A stretch of DNA of 64,000 nucleotides, taken from NCBI GenBank assembly GCA_021018995.1, contig CM037585.1, positions 68,636,646 through 68,700,645 on the forward strand, written 5' to 3'. A program made the translations under genes and the position numbers. The notes beneath the pieces are model-generated. The model was not told where the DNA came from and made no database searches. It was given only the letters and a program-made list of their open reading frames with translations. Shown here piece by piece: positions 32,620 to 44,340 of the stretch; position 1 is the stretch's first letter, and every line of letters starts with the position of its first letter. Source of the stretch: Chloranthus sessilifolius (taxonomy: Eukaryota; Streptophyta; Magnoliopsida; Chloranthales; Chloranthaceae).

Positions 32620-33960
32620 CCGATATTCCGATTGCTTGCGAGTTTTCGGACGTGTTTCCCGATGACTTACCAAGGTTACCACTGGATCAAGAGATTGAAT
32701 TCGCAATCGACTTAGCACCAGGCACAGAGCCAATATCTAAAGCGTTATACCGAATGGCTCATGCCGAGTTGAAAGAGTTGAAGGAACAACTACAAGAATT
32801 GTTGGACAAAGGCTTCATAAGACCTAGTGTGTCTCCTTGGGGAGCACCGATCTTGTTTGTCAAGAAGAAGGACGGGCCGATGAGACTCTGCATCAACTAT
32901 TGTCAGTTAAATAAGCTAACGACCAAGAACAAGTACCCCTTACCCAAGATTGATGACCTCTTTGATCAGTTGCAAGGGGCAAAGTTTTTTACAAAGATTG
33001 ACTTGAGATCGAGGTATCATTAGTTGAAAGTGAAGGCCGAAGATGTTCAGAAAGTTGCATTCATAACCAGATATGGGCATTACGAGTTTCTAGTGATGCC
33101 TTTCGGCTTAACAAACGCACCAGCTTCATTTATGAATCTTATGAACAGGTTGTTTAAACCACATCTTGATACATGCGTGGTTGCGTTTATAGATGATATT
33201 CTTATTTACTCAAAGTCCAGAGAAGAATACGAGCAACACTTACGCATTGCACTACAGACACTACGTGAACATCAGTTATACGCCAAACTCAGCAAGTGTG
33301 AGTTCTGGTTAGAGCGAGTGAGCTTTCTGAGCCACGTAGTCTTAGAAGCAGGTGTGACAATTGATCCAGCAAAGATTGAGGTCGTAGTAGACTGGGAACA
33401 ACCAAAGACTGTGACTGAGATTCGTAATTTCCTCGGTCTGGCTGGGTACTACAGAAGATTTGTAAAGGGATTTTCCAAGATTTCGGGACCACTCACCCGA
33501 CTTACGAGAAAAGATGTCAAATTTGAGTGGACTAGTGAATGTGAAGAGAATTTCTAAGAACTTAAGAAATGGCTTACCTCCGCTCCAGTACTAGCTATTC
33601 TATCAGGCAGTGGAGGATTCGCTATTTATAGTGATGCGTCATACAGTGACTTAGGCTGTGCACTCAATCAGAATAGAAAGGTCATTGCTTATGGGTCGAG
33701 ACAGCTTAAGGACCATGAGAAGAACTATCCGACGCATGATCTTGAGTTAGCCGCGGTGATCTTTGCACTTAAGATCTGGAGACATTATCTGTATGGAGAG
33801 ACCTTCGACATCTTCATGGACCACAAAACCTCAAGTACTTATTTATGCAGAAGGAATTGAATATGAGGCAACGGAGATGAATTAAATTTCTCAAGGACTA
33901 CGATTGCTCTATTCAGTATCACCCAGGTAAAGCAAACGTCGTGGCAGATGCGTTGAGTCG
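32620..33960 (+). pseudogene. Reverse transcriptase and RNase H of the gypsy element
   Basis: The RT begins near [13 protein letters not shown] (32643) and continues [13 protein letters not shown] and [11 protein letters not shown] to KIDLRSRYH, then TAG at 33021 where a Gln codon is expected. It resumes at 33024 with [19 protein letters not shown] and the catalytic [10 protein letters not shown] (33184-33213), the YxDD-equivalent box. A TAA at 33555 again replaces a likely Gln. RNase H follows ([34 protein letters not shown]) to about 33850, broken by TGA in the RRWIKFL-like segment. The pair copies element RNA to DNA and removes the RNA strand. Confidence 0.9.
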
Positions 33961-34269
33961 GAAGAATTTGGCTCAGTTGGCTAGTCTTGTTATGCGACTC
34001 CGTCGATGAAAATTGTTGAAAAACCTTTCTTTGTATGATAAGAATATTGAGGTCAGAGTTTCAGGTGCCTTTTTGGCTAACATCACAATCAGACCAACAA
34101 TTTTTTATCGCATCTATGAGCTTTAGATGAAAGATGCAGAGCTCTTAAAGATTTGACAGTGTGTGACAGACGGCACTAGAGTAGACTTTTCTACTAAGGA
34201 AGATGGATCGTTACTATTAAGAGGACGTCTATGCATACCGATTGATGCTGATCTGCGGCAAACTATATT

Positions 34270-35489
34270 AGATGAGGCTCATAAGTCCAAGTATGCTATT
34301 CATCCTTATGGTATCAAGATGTACTAAGATTTGAGGATGAACTATTGAAAGATATTGCCGAGTACATGTCTAAATGCTTGGTGTGTCAGCAAGTAAAGGT
34401 AGATCATAGACATCCAGCAGATTTATTGCAACCTCTACCAATATCGGAGTGGAAATTGGAGTCGATCTCCATGGATTTCATTATAGGATTATCAAGGACG
34501 ACGAAGCGTTATAATGCTATTTGGGTGGTAGTAGATTGCCTAACAAAATCAGCACATTTCCTGCCCTACAACACAACATATACGACAAGCAAATTAGCAA
34601 AATTGTATACGAAAGAAATCGTCTGCTTACATGGTATTCCGACGAGCATTGTCTGATCGTGACCCGTTATATACTTCAATATTTTGGCAGAGATTCCAAG
34701 AAGGCATGGGCACGGGGTTAGATTTTAGTTCAGCATTCCATCAACAAACCGATGGCCAAACTGAGAGAGTTAATCAAATCATTAAAGATATGCTTAGAGC
34801 ATGTATGATCGACGTTCAAGGATCATGGGATCAGCATTTACCGTTGATTGAGTTTGCGTACAAGAACAATTTTTAGCAGAGCACTGGGATGGCTCCGTAT
34901 GAAGCGTTTTATGGGCGGAGATGTCGATCTCCAATCAATTGGGAAGAAATCGGTAAAAAATTTACATTGGGTCCGAAAGTGGTAGAGAAAAATGCAGAAA
35001 GTCGTTCGTATGATTTGGGAAAGGATTAAGATAGCTTAGAGTCGGCAGAAGAGTTATGCCAATATCAAGAGGACCAACGTGGATTTCCAAGTTGGAGACC
35101 ATGTATTCGTTAAGATTTCACCGATGAAAGGTGTAATACGCTTTAGAAAGCGGGGGAAGCCAAGCCCCCGCCACATTAGACCTTTTGAAGTATTAGGGAG
35201 AGTCAGCGAAGTTGCATATAAGGTCGCTTTACTCCCAAAACTTGACTGAGTGCACAATGTCTTTCACATCTCAATGCTACGACGGTATGTTAAGGACCCA
35301 ATGCACGTGCTAGATTACCAACCGATTGAAATTCAAGAAGATTTAATCATCAAGGAAGAGCCAGTGCAAATACTTAATCGGAAGGAGCACATTTTGCGTA
35401 CGAAGCGCATTCCGTTAGTGCTTGTCAAGCCAAAGAAGCTACTTGGGAGCGTGAGGCAGAAATTAAGGAGCTTGTTTGAAGAGAGTTGA
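34270..35489 (+). pseudogene. Integrase and C-terminal domain of the gypsy element
   Basis: The HHCC zinc region is recognisable (H in HKSKYAIH; CLVC near 34380). Catalytic core: first Asp in SISMDFIIGLS (about 34470), second Asp in the SDRDPLY segment reached by a frame change near 34655, Glu in QTERVNQIIKDML (34757-34795). The C-terminal part has VHNVFHISMLRRYVKDP, then EEPVQIL and LRTKRIP (35355-35420), the remnant of the chromodomain-like tail. Stops replace likely Gln, Trp and Arg codons (34326, 34347, 34876, 35248). Integrase joins element DNA to the host chromosome; chromodomains bias targeting to heterochromatin. Confidence 0.88.
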
Positions 35490-35685
35490 GCTGAAATTAT
35501 ACTTGTAATTCTATTTGGAATGTAAAAGTTCATATATGAACTAAGGTTTGAGTTATGAAAAGAATTTAGAGTATTGAATGCCTGAGTGTAAAGTAACAAA
35601 ATGGTGAAGAATCAAATACCATTAAAGCATGAAGTGGCAGATTGAATAAAGAGAAAGAAAAGATTGTTTTGGAGTCAATCTGTGA

Positions 35686-35972
35686 AAACAGATCGGTCAA
35701 TTTTCACAAAACAGAGAATAATTTTTCCATGATGGGACAGCTTACCAAAACCGACCGATCGATTTTAAAAACCGACCAGTCGAAGTGAGTTTGACTGATC
35801 AATTTCGAAAACTGGCCGGCCGATTTTAGGATCAACCAGTCGATTTTCTTATGAGCATTAAAGACAATTGGAATTTGACCAGTCGATATCAAACCGACCG
35901 ATCGAATTCTCTAGCTGGGGCTTTTAGGTATCAAACCGACCGATCGATTTTGAGTTCAACCGATCGATTTTC
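35686..35972. repeat. Palindromic motif array upstream of the accessory ORF
   Basis: About ten copies of the element's own ACCGACCGATCGATTTT motif, the same as in its LTRs. They end 6 bases before a TATA-like sequence. Nothing similar lies in the coding parts (30738-35489). Confidence 0.88.
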
Positions 35973-35977
35973 ACGCA

Positions 35978-35992
35978 TTTATATATATATAA
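35978..35992 (+). promoter_or_regulatory. TATA box of the accessory ORF promoter
   Basis: TTTATATATATATAAG directly follows the motif array. A pyrimidine-rich start region (about 36045-36065) and a donor-like AGGTAAATC (about 36142) follow, then the accessory ATG at 36228. This looks like an internal promoter separate from the LTR. Confidence 0.5.
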
Positions 35993-36227
35993 GGGCATTT
36001 TTTTGTGGATTCGAAATATCAGATATCCTTCTTATTGGTTAGGGCTTTCTTTTGTTTCCCTCTTAGAGCTCGTTGGGGAAAAGAGTTTCAAACATTTTAG
36101 CTCGAATTCGTGCGGAATCGGATTCAAATCACGCCACAAGAGGTAAATCTAGTTCCTAAGCTTTTGGTGGTTGGATTTGCATTCTGTTTTGACCCTTAGT
36201 TTGGGATTATCTTAAAAAACCCTAGGA

Positions 36228-37601
36228 ATGCCGCCCAAAACACGACAAACTTCGAAGCCTACGACTTCGAAACTACCTTTAAGACGTCCTAGTGCGTCGA
36301 GACCACCTCCGACACCAACACCACCAGAATCCCCATCTCCACCACAATCACCAACACCATCTTCATCATCCTCACACCATTCTTCACCACCACATTTAGA
36401 ACAGCCCAATGAGTGGTGGGCTAGTAAGGATTTCGAAGATGAATATATCATTGACGAGGCCTTGTTTTAAGAACAGGATGTCCAGAGAAATACAGTGTGG
36501 GCTAAGGATTATATCGTCAAGGCTGGTTTAGGGAATATCCTTAAACCATTGCATGAGTATTATTACCCTCGTCTAGTGAGGTTGTTTTACCAGAACATGA
36601 GTGACATTAAAAATCCGAGTTTAATTAAGACCAAGATTGACGGTCGTGAGTATTGGTTCACTCTGAACCACGCTTGTAAAGCCCTAGAATACTATGATTC
36701 GTATGGTCGAGGAATCGAGTTGTTACCCCCATTCTCGAAACCCATGGACTACTTGGAGATTAGATGGCAGATGACCCAGCGATTACATGGGTCAGGTACG
36801 ACGATTAGGAGGATCAATTTGCCTCCTCATTTGTGGATGTTGCATACGATCATCAAGTGCAACATTTACCCACTGTGCCACAACACTGAGAGGGTAGGGA
36901 AAGTACAATGAGCCTTGTATTCAGTGTTTAGGGGCCGATGGTTTCGTGCGACCCAGATGATTTTTGAGGGGATAAAGTGCATATAAGGGAAATTGATGAA
37001 GGGCGAAGCAAAACCAAAAGATCACATTCCATATGCTCGCATGTTATCAAGTATGATTGAGGACTACTAAGATGAGGAAGCGTATCAAATTTCTAAGGAG
37101 GAACCGAGAGCAAATGACCACGTGGAATTGTACACTTTCTCGGATTGGAATCGAACCTATAACCAACTAAAAAAGGTTCTTCTTCCTGGTGAGAAAGTAC
37201 CACCACCCATACCCGAAGCCCCATTAGAACAAGGACCACAAAAACATGGACCAGAACAAGAATAGCCCATTTCACCTGTTCATGCACCACCAACTCAGCA
37301 ACAAGAACAATTTCATGTACCTCCTGCGCAGCATGCACCTGTTACATTTGACGATGTCCTCGCTCACATGGTTAGATTGGAAGAGAGCAACCGTTTGTTG
37401 CATCGTCGGATAGACTATCATGAGTACGTGTTTACACGCTTGATGCAGCATGCCTACCCCACCGATTATATGACACAGCTCGCATATGCTCACACTGCAG
37501 TACCAGACCCATGGTACTTTACCACTGGAGCATCTACGTCTGGTGAGGTTGTTGGAGATGAGACAGCTGGGGAGGCGGAAGCAGGACCTACTGATGAGTA
37601 G
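36228..37601 (+). pseudogene. Accessory ORF between integrase and 3' LTR (putative plant transposon protein domain)
   Basis: A single frame runs 36228-37601 (457 codons) with only a few in-frame stops (36468, 36909, and others near 36987, 37069, 37264), each explicable as a C-to-T or G-to-A change. N terminus: basic, then Ser/Pro/Thr-rich (about residues 1-60). Middle: YYYPRLVRLFYQNMSD, IDGREYWFTL, RWQMTQRLHGSG, LPPHLWMLHTIIKCNIYP, the pattern of the putative plant transposon protein domain (Pfam Transposase_32, by recollection). C terminus: Pro/Gln-rich then a His/Asp/Glu-rich tail. The same domain occurs in the Athila-like element at 62004. Function unknown; it occupies the usual env-like position but shows no membrane segment. 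Confidence 0.7.
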
Positions 37602-38080
37602 TCGGGAGACGCGACAGCATGAGCAGGGATTATGGAGTATGAGTATATATTTTGGTATATGCAAGAATATTTTTCTTTTTGAAATTTTTTATAATTAATA
37701 TAGGGTATGATTTATAACTATTTAAAACTATCGTGGTATGATTGTCACCTTTACTTTGTTAATTTGGTGTGGATGTCGTAAAGAAATTGTAAGATTGCAT
37801 GCTTCATATGTATATGTCTTTCATTTTGTGAATGAATGGCATAGTAATCACCTTGTTTACTATTATGAACAAATTTTCATATAGGGTGTGGATGTGTTAT
37901 CTATGCATATGGTTGGATAGGTCTGTGGATGTGTTCAGTATGAGAGGTGTTAAATATGATATCTCTTTTCCGTCCGTATTAAGATACGTCGAACCTGACT
38001 CGAGATGTGTAGGAATTACCCTTTCAGACGCGATTTAGAAGTGAAAACCTATAGATACATTTTCGAGGACGAAAATTCTT

Positions 38081-38093
38081 AAGGTGGGGAGAA
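38081..38093 (+). other. Polypurine tract
   Basis: AAGGTGGGGAGAA directly abuts the 3' LTR start, as the plus-strand primer site of an LTR retrotransposon. Confidence 0.88.
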
Positions 38094-40545
38094 TGTAACG
38101 TCCTGAAAAATTTTGACCTTTAAACAGTGTGCCTCGGTATGCGTGTCTATCGGGTCACGTGCCCGACTTTGTGGAGAGAATTGGTAAATTGGGATTACAT
38201 TATGTGTTAAGTGAATCAAGAATAATGGAGAGTTGTATGAACCTTTGAATGAGTGTAGATACACCTAGTTGTGGTGTATATGCTTAACACCTAAACCTAA
38301 AACTAGATATAAGAGAATTAAACTAAAAGAGAATTTATTTCTCTTTTGAAGTGGGCTGTTGAGAGAGAGTTATTAAGAGAGAGAGAGGAGAGGGAAAAGC
38401 AATCAATACGGTATGGTGAGTGTGCACATGAAGAGAAATCGATAAGGGGTATTAATTGCGATATTGGATCGCGTGGAATTCAAAGCTTCGAGCTACGAAG
38501 CCCTAGCTGTGCGTGAAAATCAGGATCGAGGAATCGATCGATTAAAAGGTAAGATTTTATATAAATGTTGTAAGAAATAAATTAGTAAATTAGTTATGTA
38601 TGTGAGTGGGAAAATCGAAGAAGAAACGAATAAGAATTAAAGGAAAAATGATAAGAAAAAGTTAAATCAGAGTTGGGTGAAAACTGACAAAACCGACCGG
38701 TCGATTTTCAAATCGATCGATCGATTTTGTCAAGAGTGATGAATTTGTGGGTTTCTAAATGAAACCGGCTGGTCGAATGAAAACCGACCGGTCGAATGAA
38801 AACCGACCAGTCGACTTTGAAAACCGACCGGTCGAATGAAAACCGACCAGTCGACTTTGAAAACCGACCGATCAAAATGAAACCGACCCGTCGATTCCCA
38901 CAAAACAGAGAATATGAAAAATTAGTTCTGAAAAATTTGACCAGTCGATTTAGATCGACTAGTTGATTTTAGATCGACCGGTCGATTTTGGAAACCAACC
39001 GGTCGATTTGGGAAATCGATTGATCGATTTTCGTGTGAAAGAAAAGGTTTGATTTTCTTAAGGAAAACCGATCGGTCGAAATTAATTCGATCGATCGATT
39101 TCGAAAACCGACCAATCGATTTTGGTTGTTTCAGAGTTTGGTTTCTGTTTGAAGTGGAAACTTTTGGGAGACATCATATCTTTTTGTTTTACGTTATTTT
39201 TGACGTTTATTATAACTTCATATATATTAGGTGTGAGCGAGAGCCTTGGGGCTAGAAGCGCTAACATGAACTAAGAAGTTAGGTGTGACTTCGTGTGAGA
39301 TAAGGAAATCTCTATACCATGTGCATTTGATATGACTAGCATGTGAATTATAGTAGGATGTGTCTTGTTATCAATCACCATTGAGTTTTCATAAGCTTTT
39401 GAAAATGTGAATGTGTAAGCATATATGTGTGTTTTAGAAATTGTATTCATGATGTGAGAATCTTTCAAAATTCATTCCGATAAATGTGTGTGAAAGAGAG
39501 TTTAAACATTCAATTTAGATATAATTATCAAACTACACGACGATAAGCTATATGTATACATGATGATTTAAGGTTAAATATGTGAATACCCGACCGATGC
39601 GGCGGGATATCCGTAGCCGGTACGGCGAGATATCTATACAACCCTTTGTGATCTTTGTGATCTTGTGAATTCTATTTGAAAACGATAAATGTGTTCGGCA
39701 TAAGTGTCCATCATTATTGGGACCTTCGACACTATGTGAAAATGATTCATATGAATGACGATGGCAGGTATTGCATCGAGAGCTCGATGCTATATGCTCG
39801 AAGGACTATTTAAGTGATCAATTTAAGTTTTACTTTGATTATGAGAATCAGTTTTAGAAATCATGTGTTTAAACGTTGAAAATTTGTATTTGATCTCAGT
39901 TTCACTTTAAGTCAAATACTTTTCAATTGTGCATCTTCATATAAGAAAAGAAATCATATTTTTTTTATGTCATAAGATATATGTGTGATGTTAAGAATCT
40001 ACATGCTAATAGTATTTCCCTACTGAGCTTATGTTGTTAGCTCATCCCTTGATTATACATTACATGTACAGGAGCTAAGGTTGACTTGGAGGATCCCGCA
40101 TTGGTAGAGGATCCTAATTTCTCTCCTAGGGAGGAGGACTCAGAACCTCATCCGGAGAATTGTTTTATCTGCTCCAAGCACGGGTAGGTCCAACTTTGGA
40201 TTGATGGGTTATGGTATAGTTTTTGGTAATATAAAGAACATAAATGGTTTGATCATAATTGTAATATTCTTTTGTGAACAATGTTTCGGTGATGGTCGGC
40301 CATCACCGGTGGTTCTCTTCGGTTCTAGTCCCATGAGCTTTTACATGGGACTAGAACCATTATTTATCTTTTTGAGATATAGAATTAGATATTTCCTTTT
40401 TGCCTATGATGATCTATCAATTTAGTTATATTTTCTGCTTTATTTTCGTTTTGCGTGTGGATGTACCAAGTGTTCCGTTAGAAGATCGACTTTAGCGTCG
40501 ATCCGACGGTCTGAATTTCGCAATTAAGAAATCTGGGCTTTCACA
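38094..40545 (+). repeat. 3' LTR of the gypsy element
   Basis: 2452 bp, about 95 bp longer than the 5' LTR, mainly because its motif array (38690-39125) has more units. The same landmarks are present, including the acceptor-like site and the micro-ORF (40069-40187). It ends TTTCACA before the ATATG duplication. Confidence 0.92.
38690..39125. repeat. Expanded palindromic motif array in the 3' LTR
   Basis: Around 38765-38900 seven nearly head-to-tail units (AAAACCGACCGGTCGAATG and AAAACCGACCAGTCGACTTTG alternating) stand where the 5' LTR has three. A second cluster, 38940-39125, also has an additional unit. Confidence 0.88.
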
Positions 40546-42050
40546 ATATGTACTCGATTGTATGAGATCATGCCTACACTTAGGCATGATGTTTCGCTGA
40601 GATGGTATCAAAGTAAGGAATGCATTGTATTCATGTCTTACAACTCATGGTGGTATGAAACATCATAATGAGTAGGGTAAATGTGAATTCAGTATTTTCT
40701 CGTATATGGTGACATATACGGTAACCCTATTACTCATCGAGTTCTAATATGATAGGATAAGATATAAATTAAACTACGAGGTTTAGACCTTTAGGCCATA
40801 GTCATTGTGGGATTTCTTTCACTGTCACGTGAAACTCGAAATGTAGACGTCCATATACGGATGCAACACGTCTATGGTTGTATGGGCTGCCACACGAAAT
40901 ACATCTAGGTTACTACGGAACCTGTCCCTTGGGAAGCATGGTTTATGAAGTTTATTGCACCATTTTTCGTTGTGAATTTATGTCTTAGATGTATGATAAG
41001 ATATGTTACGATTTTGATAATAAGATACCGTTGTGTAGGCCAACAAAAGATTAAGAACTTAAGTCTATGTATGTGTCTTTCCTTGCATAGCTATCGTAAG
41101 GGCAACAACGTCTCTAGTCAATACGGGCCTCTGAGAGACAGTATGAATTATGAGTCGCCAGCAGCCCCTGTGACTGAATGGGGTGTATGATATAAGCATG
41201 ATATGGAGGGTGTTATGATTTAGTAGTTTGATACTATGATAATCCTCACATGGTAGCTCGAGCATTGACTCTGGCACAGGTCGTTTAAAATTTTATAAGT
41301 GTTAGTTACACTCATACGATGTACAGACGTATGTGTGAGAATAATGATAAAATATAGTATGTTACGAGTTATGATAAGGTACGTTAGAATACGAGTATCT
41401 AGATCATGATCCTACATTTATGTTATGATATGATTTTTACATTATGCACATGTTTTGATTATATTCTCTCGGTTGCTTTGAGATATTATGTTTATCACTC
41501 GCATGATACACCCACAATGCACCTGAGTAGTACGAGATAGATTGGTAGTATATCTATTGAGTTTACATAACTGAGTAAACTCAACTCATGACAATCTAAC
41601 AGTTGCAGGTGATTACGTTAGCGGAGTAGACAACAGCTATCCAAATTCTGCCGACGTCAATTTCATTGATTCCGCGGACGTTGAGTACCAGGAGGCTTGG
41701 GAGGGCAACGCCACAGAGTACCACGGTGTTGATTTTGATCTGGCCACCGATTATTGACATTTTAGACTCGATATTGTGTTTGTTTGATATTATTATTGAC
41801 TCTATACTTTCTTATATTGAATTTGTCTCCAATTTTTATTACTATTTCATTTGTAGATTTTTTAACTTCATTACTTTTATTCAGTTATTTATGACTGCTT
41901 ATTATTTCACTTTTATTTGTGAGCTTTCACGGATTTTGTGAAACCATTATTGCACGAGAACTCTGATTATGTATATAGCCGCTTAGCGTGTCTAGGATGC
42001 GTGCGAGTCATAACTCAAAATTCAAGGCCCACGAAATTAGGCCATGTAAA
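40546..42050 (+). mobile_element. Old solo LTR, right part
   Basis: Continues the alignment with the reverse complement of 44766-46340, from ATATGTACTCG to the eroded end near 42050 (gtgcgagtcataactc). It contains a conserved open frame at 41608-41757, after an acceptor-like GTTGCAG, ending GVDFDLATDY before TGA; the sister LTR keeps an equivalent peptide. ORF-like stretches at 41780-41940 are AT-rich and not coding. Confidence 0.75.
41608..41757 (+). other. Conserved acidic micro-ORF in the old LTR
   Basis: After GTTGCAG the frame encodes an acidic peptide of about 49 residues including VEYQEAWEGNA. The reverse-strand sister LTR (45235-45079) has VEYQEP and ADFNPSAD in the same order, with one stop. 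Position and acidity match the micro-ORF in the gypsy LTR, though the sequences differ. Confidence 0.4.
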
Positions 42051-42545
42051 AAACTTGTTTTGTGTTAAAAAGAAAAAAAAAGAAACTTGTTGAAAGGTGA
42101 AAGAGTGATCTCAGTCTGTAAACCCCAAAACTTGTAAGTGAAGATGCTTAGTATTTGCCTGAACTTATATTTGATTTCAAACTTGGTATTTTCCTACCAC
42201 TTGTATTTGAATTCGAACCCAGTATTTGACTAAACTTGTATTTGAACTCTAAATCTGATATTTGACTGAAATGGTACTTAAATTGGACTTTCTATATAAA
42301 CTGAATCTCGTATTCAAACTGGACTATGTTGAGCATTAAGTTTAATAGTTGTGATGTTTAATTAGACAAAGCCTATTAGAAAGTAGAATTTTTAACAATA
42401 TAATTTAGGGAGCTAAAACTTCTAAACCTTGCACGCTGAGATTTGTACTGTGGCACATTTATATCGGGCTGCGTAAAGTTTTTGAAAACTACAGTTTTTG
42501 TTTCAGAAGCATTTTAAACGGAACAGATACTGTCGAATTGGTTTT
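42050..42545. other. Noncoding DNA with repeated gtatttga motif
   Basis: Between 42150 and 42330 the words cttgtatttgaa / gtatttgactgaa recur six or more times in imperfect 28-33 base units. No gene is supported. Confidence 0.45.
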
Positions 42546-42635
42546 AAAAATAAATTAAAAATATATATCCGAGTAGCGTGAACTGTCTCCTAGCTCCAGT
42601 CACGCTACTCGAATATATATTTTTAATTTATTTTT
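42546..42635. repeat. Near-perfect inverted repeat, 38-bp arms, 14-base loop
   Basis: 42546-42583 and 42598-42635 are reverse complements with about two differences. The arms contain GAGTAGCGTGA and its inverse and end in AT-rich aaataaattaaaaatatata. This could be a tiny MITE or a structured terminator-like hairpin. Confidence 0.88.
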
Positions 42636-43091
42636 TTGTCTTGATTCCATTTTCATCTCTTCCCGTCGTTTGGTTTTTTGCCACTTGTCGTACAAAATCC
42701 CTTACTCCGATATTCTCGTACTCTCTTTTTTTTGGCCTTTTTCTGAATATTTTCCTTGTGCCTTATTCCCTTGCTCGGTCTTGATACCTATGTCCTAGCC
42801 AACCTGACAAATCCCATACACGTACCCCAAGGACAAGAAGCCCAAAAGCCAGAGAAGATGGGAAGATTTGGGAGGGGAACAGCCAAAATGAAATAGAATT
42901 TAGATGAGATAGGATTCAGAGGACAAATATCGACAAGAACAAAGTTTTATAGATCGAAAGGAACTGAAGAAAGAAAACCAAAAAAGTAGTAGTCGAACTG
43001 ATCTGCTCTAGTCTGTCCAAGAATGATTGTGAGCACTGTTCAAAATTCCCGATGAAACCGATACGTATCCAATAAGTGTCGATTTCGGAGA

Positions 43092-43123
43092 TCACTGGCA
43101 CGATACTTTGAATGTATCGACCA

Positions 43124-43176
<53 letters not shown>

Positions 43177-43500
43177 TATGTATCGTATGATACAAACCAA
43201 TGCATCCAAACCAAAATGTATTCGGTGTTGGAGATAGGATACGTACCCAAAAACCGGTATTCATCACTGAAGTCTGTAGCAAGATCAACAGCTGGCATAG
43301 CCACTTTCTCTCCTTCGCGAGCCACATTGAGTGAATCCGGAGTACGTTGAACAACTATCACCACTACTAGACTAGTGCATTCCAAATCCTCAAGAGTGTC
43401 ATCAAACTCTTTGAGCAGCACCTCATGAGATTTGCTTGGAAATAGATCCGACACCAACAATTGAATGGTCATGATTCCAGAGGGGGGTCTTGGCCTTCGC
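43092..43500 (-). other. Unrecognised exon-like minus-strand segment
   Basis: 43500-43255 on the minus strand is open and protein-like (MTIQLLVSDLFPSKSHEVLL; VVQRTPDSLNVAREG; VDLATDFSDEYRFLG), followed by a donor-like GGTACGTATC. The frame then runs into the TA microsatellite and is not coding there. I do not recognise the family. It may be a host-gene fragment; no neighbouring exon was found. Confidence 0.3.
43121..43172. repeat. (TA)n microsatellite
   Basis: Uninterrupted run of about 25 TA units. It is flanked by a short inverted pair: tgtatcgaccaatacata on the left and tattggtatgtatcgtatga on the right. Confidence 0.95.
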
Positions 43501-43619
43501 TCTTTTAAAGATTGGATATCGAACTTCTCTAATGAAGCTTGTGTGGAAACTCTGCATGAATCCAGGCATCTTCGAATTCCGTCATCTTCTCCTTCCGGAT
43601 TGTATTTATGAGGTTGGTA

Positions 43620-44340
43620 ATGGCTGTAGTAGATAAACTTCTGGACTAATCCATGGGTGCCTAACGCTAGGCTTTTGGACCGCTTTGGGAGCCTAGCTGT
43701 CTATAACCTTGGACTCGGCCTTGACATCTCTGTTTCCTTTCATCATTGGTGATTCGTGGAGCTTCCCACCTGTTACGAGGACCAATGCTGCCCTCAGCGA
43801 AACTTGGAATCTCATCTCTTGCATGGTGCCCATCCACAGCAGCCATGAGGATCGGTTACTTTGGACTCCGTATCCTAAGGGCTATTTCACCTTCAATTCA
43901 GCTTGGGAAGTCACTCAAAAATTGGTTGCACCACCAGGAAAGCTGCCCTCCAAAAGCACTTGACTCATGATCTCGTCAAGGCTCGTGGCTGCATCATTAT
44001 GTCTAGATGCGCTCTTTGCCACACTGATAAAGAGTCACATGCATCTCATCTTCAACTGCTCTTACAACTCTTGGATTTGGAGGTCTGTTTTGGCGAAATT
44101 GGGGATTCAAAGACCTCTTTTCGCAGCCTTCTCCAGAAATTGGACATCTTTATATCTCGGCTTCATGATTCTAGCCAACTCACTGCAGCTGCCTACATTT
44201 CTGCAACTGGTTTCTTCATTTGGAAGGAAAGAAATGTTCGATCCTTCCCCACTGTTGGAACTCACAAGAACCTCTCAAGATGTCTCTACAATAGTATACA
44301 AATTACATGCCCAAACTGTACTTTGTGATTATTTTAGGCC
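43620..44340 (+). pseudogene. LINE 3' fragment (C-terminal region)
   Basis: Encodes words typical of the C-terminal zf-RVT region of plant L1 LINEs: HEDRLLWTPYPKGYFTFNSAW (43830-43905), then CALCHTDKESH and HLIFNCSYNSWIWRSVL (about 44010-44090), spread over three frames. Endonuclease and RT are absent, as in a 5'-truncated insertion. No poly-A tail is clear. Confidence 0.65.

Larger units (their letters stand above)
28253..40545 (+). mobile_element. Ty3/gypsy LTR retrotransposon, chromovirus-like, with an extra ORF
   Basis: LTRs at 28253-30609 and 38094-40545 start TGTAACGTC and end TCACA. The target duplication ATATG flanks the element (28248-28252 and 40546-40550). The primer site after the 5' LTR, TGGTATCGAAGC, fits tRNA-iMet (usual TGGTATCAGAGC), and the polypurine tract AAGGTGGGGAGAA precedes the 3' LTR. 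The order gag, protease, RT, RNase H, integrase is that of Ty3/gypsy; the pol words and C-terminal tail are most like the plant Tekay-type chromovirus group. A further ORF (36228-37601) precedes the 3' LTR. Every coding part contains stops. The LTRs differ visibly, mostly by transitions, so the insertion is old. Confidence 0.93.

Noticed and set aside
36228-37601. Accessory ORF of the gypsy element as an env gene
   Set aside because: No signal peptide, membrane segment or cleavage motif; composition and domain match plant transposon accessory proteins.
41666-41941. Phe/Tyr/Ile-rich open frame in the old LTR
   Set aside because: AT-rich low-complexity translation, not conserved in the sister solo LTR.
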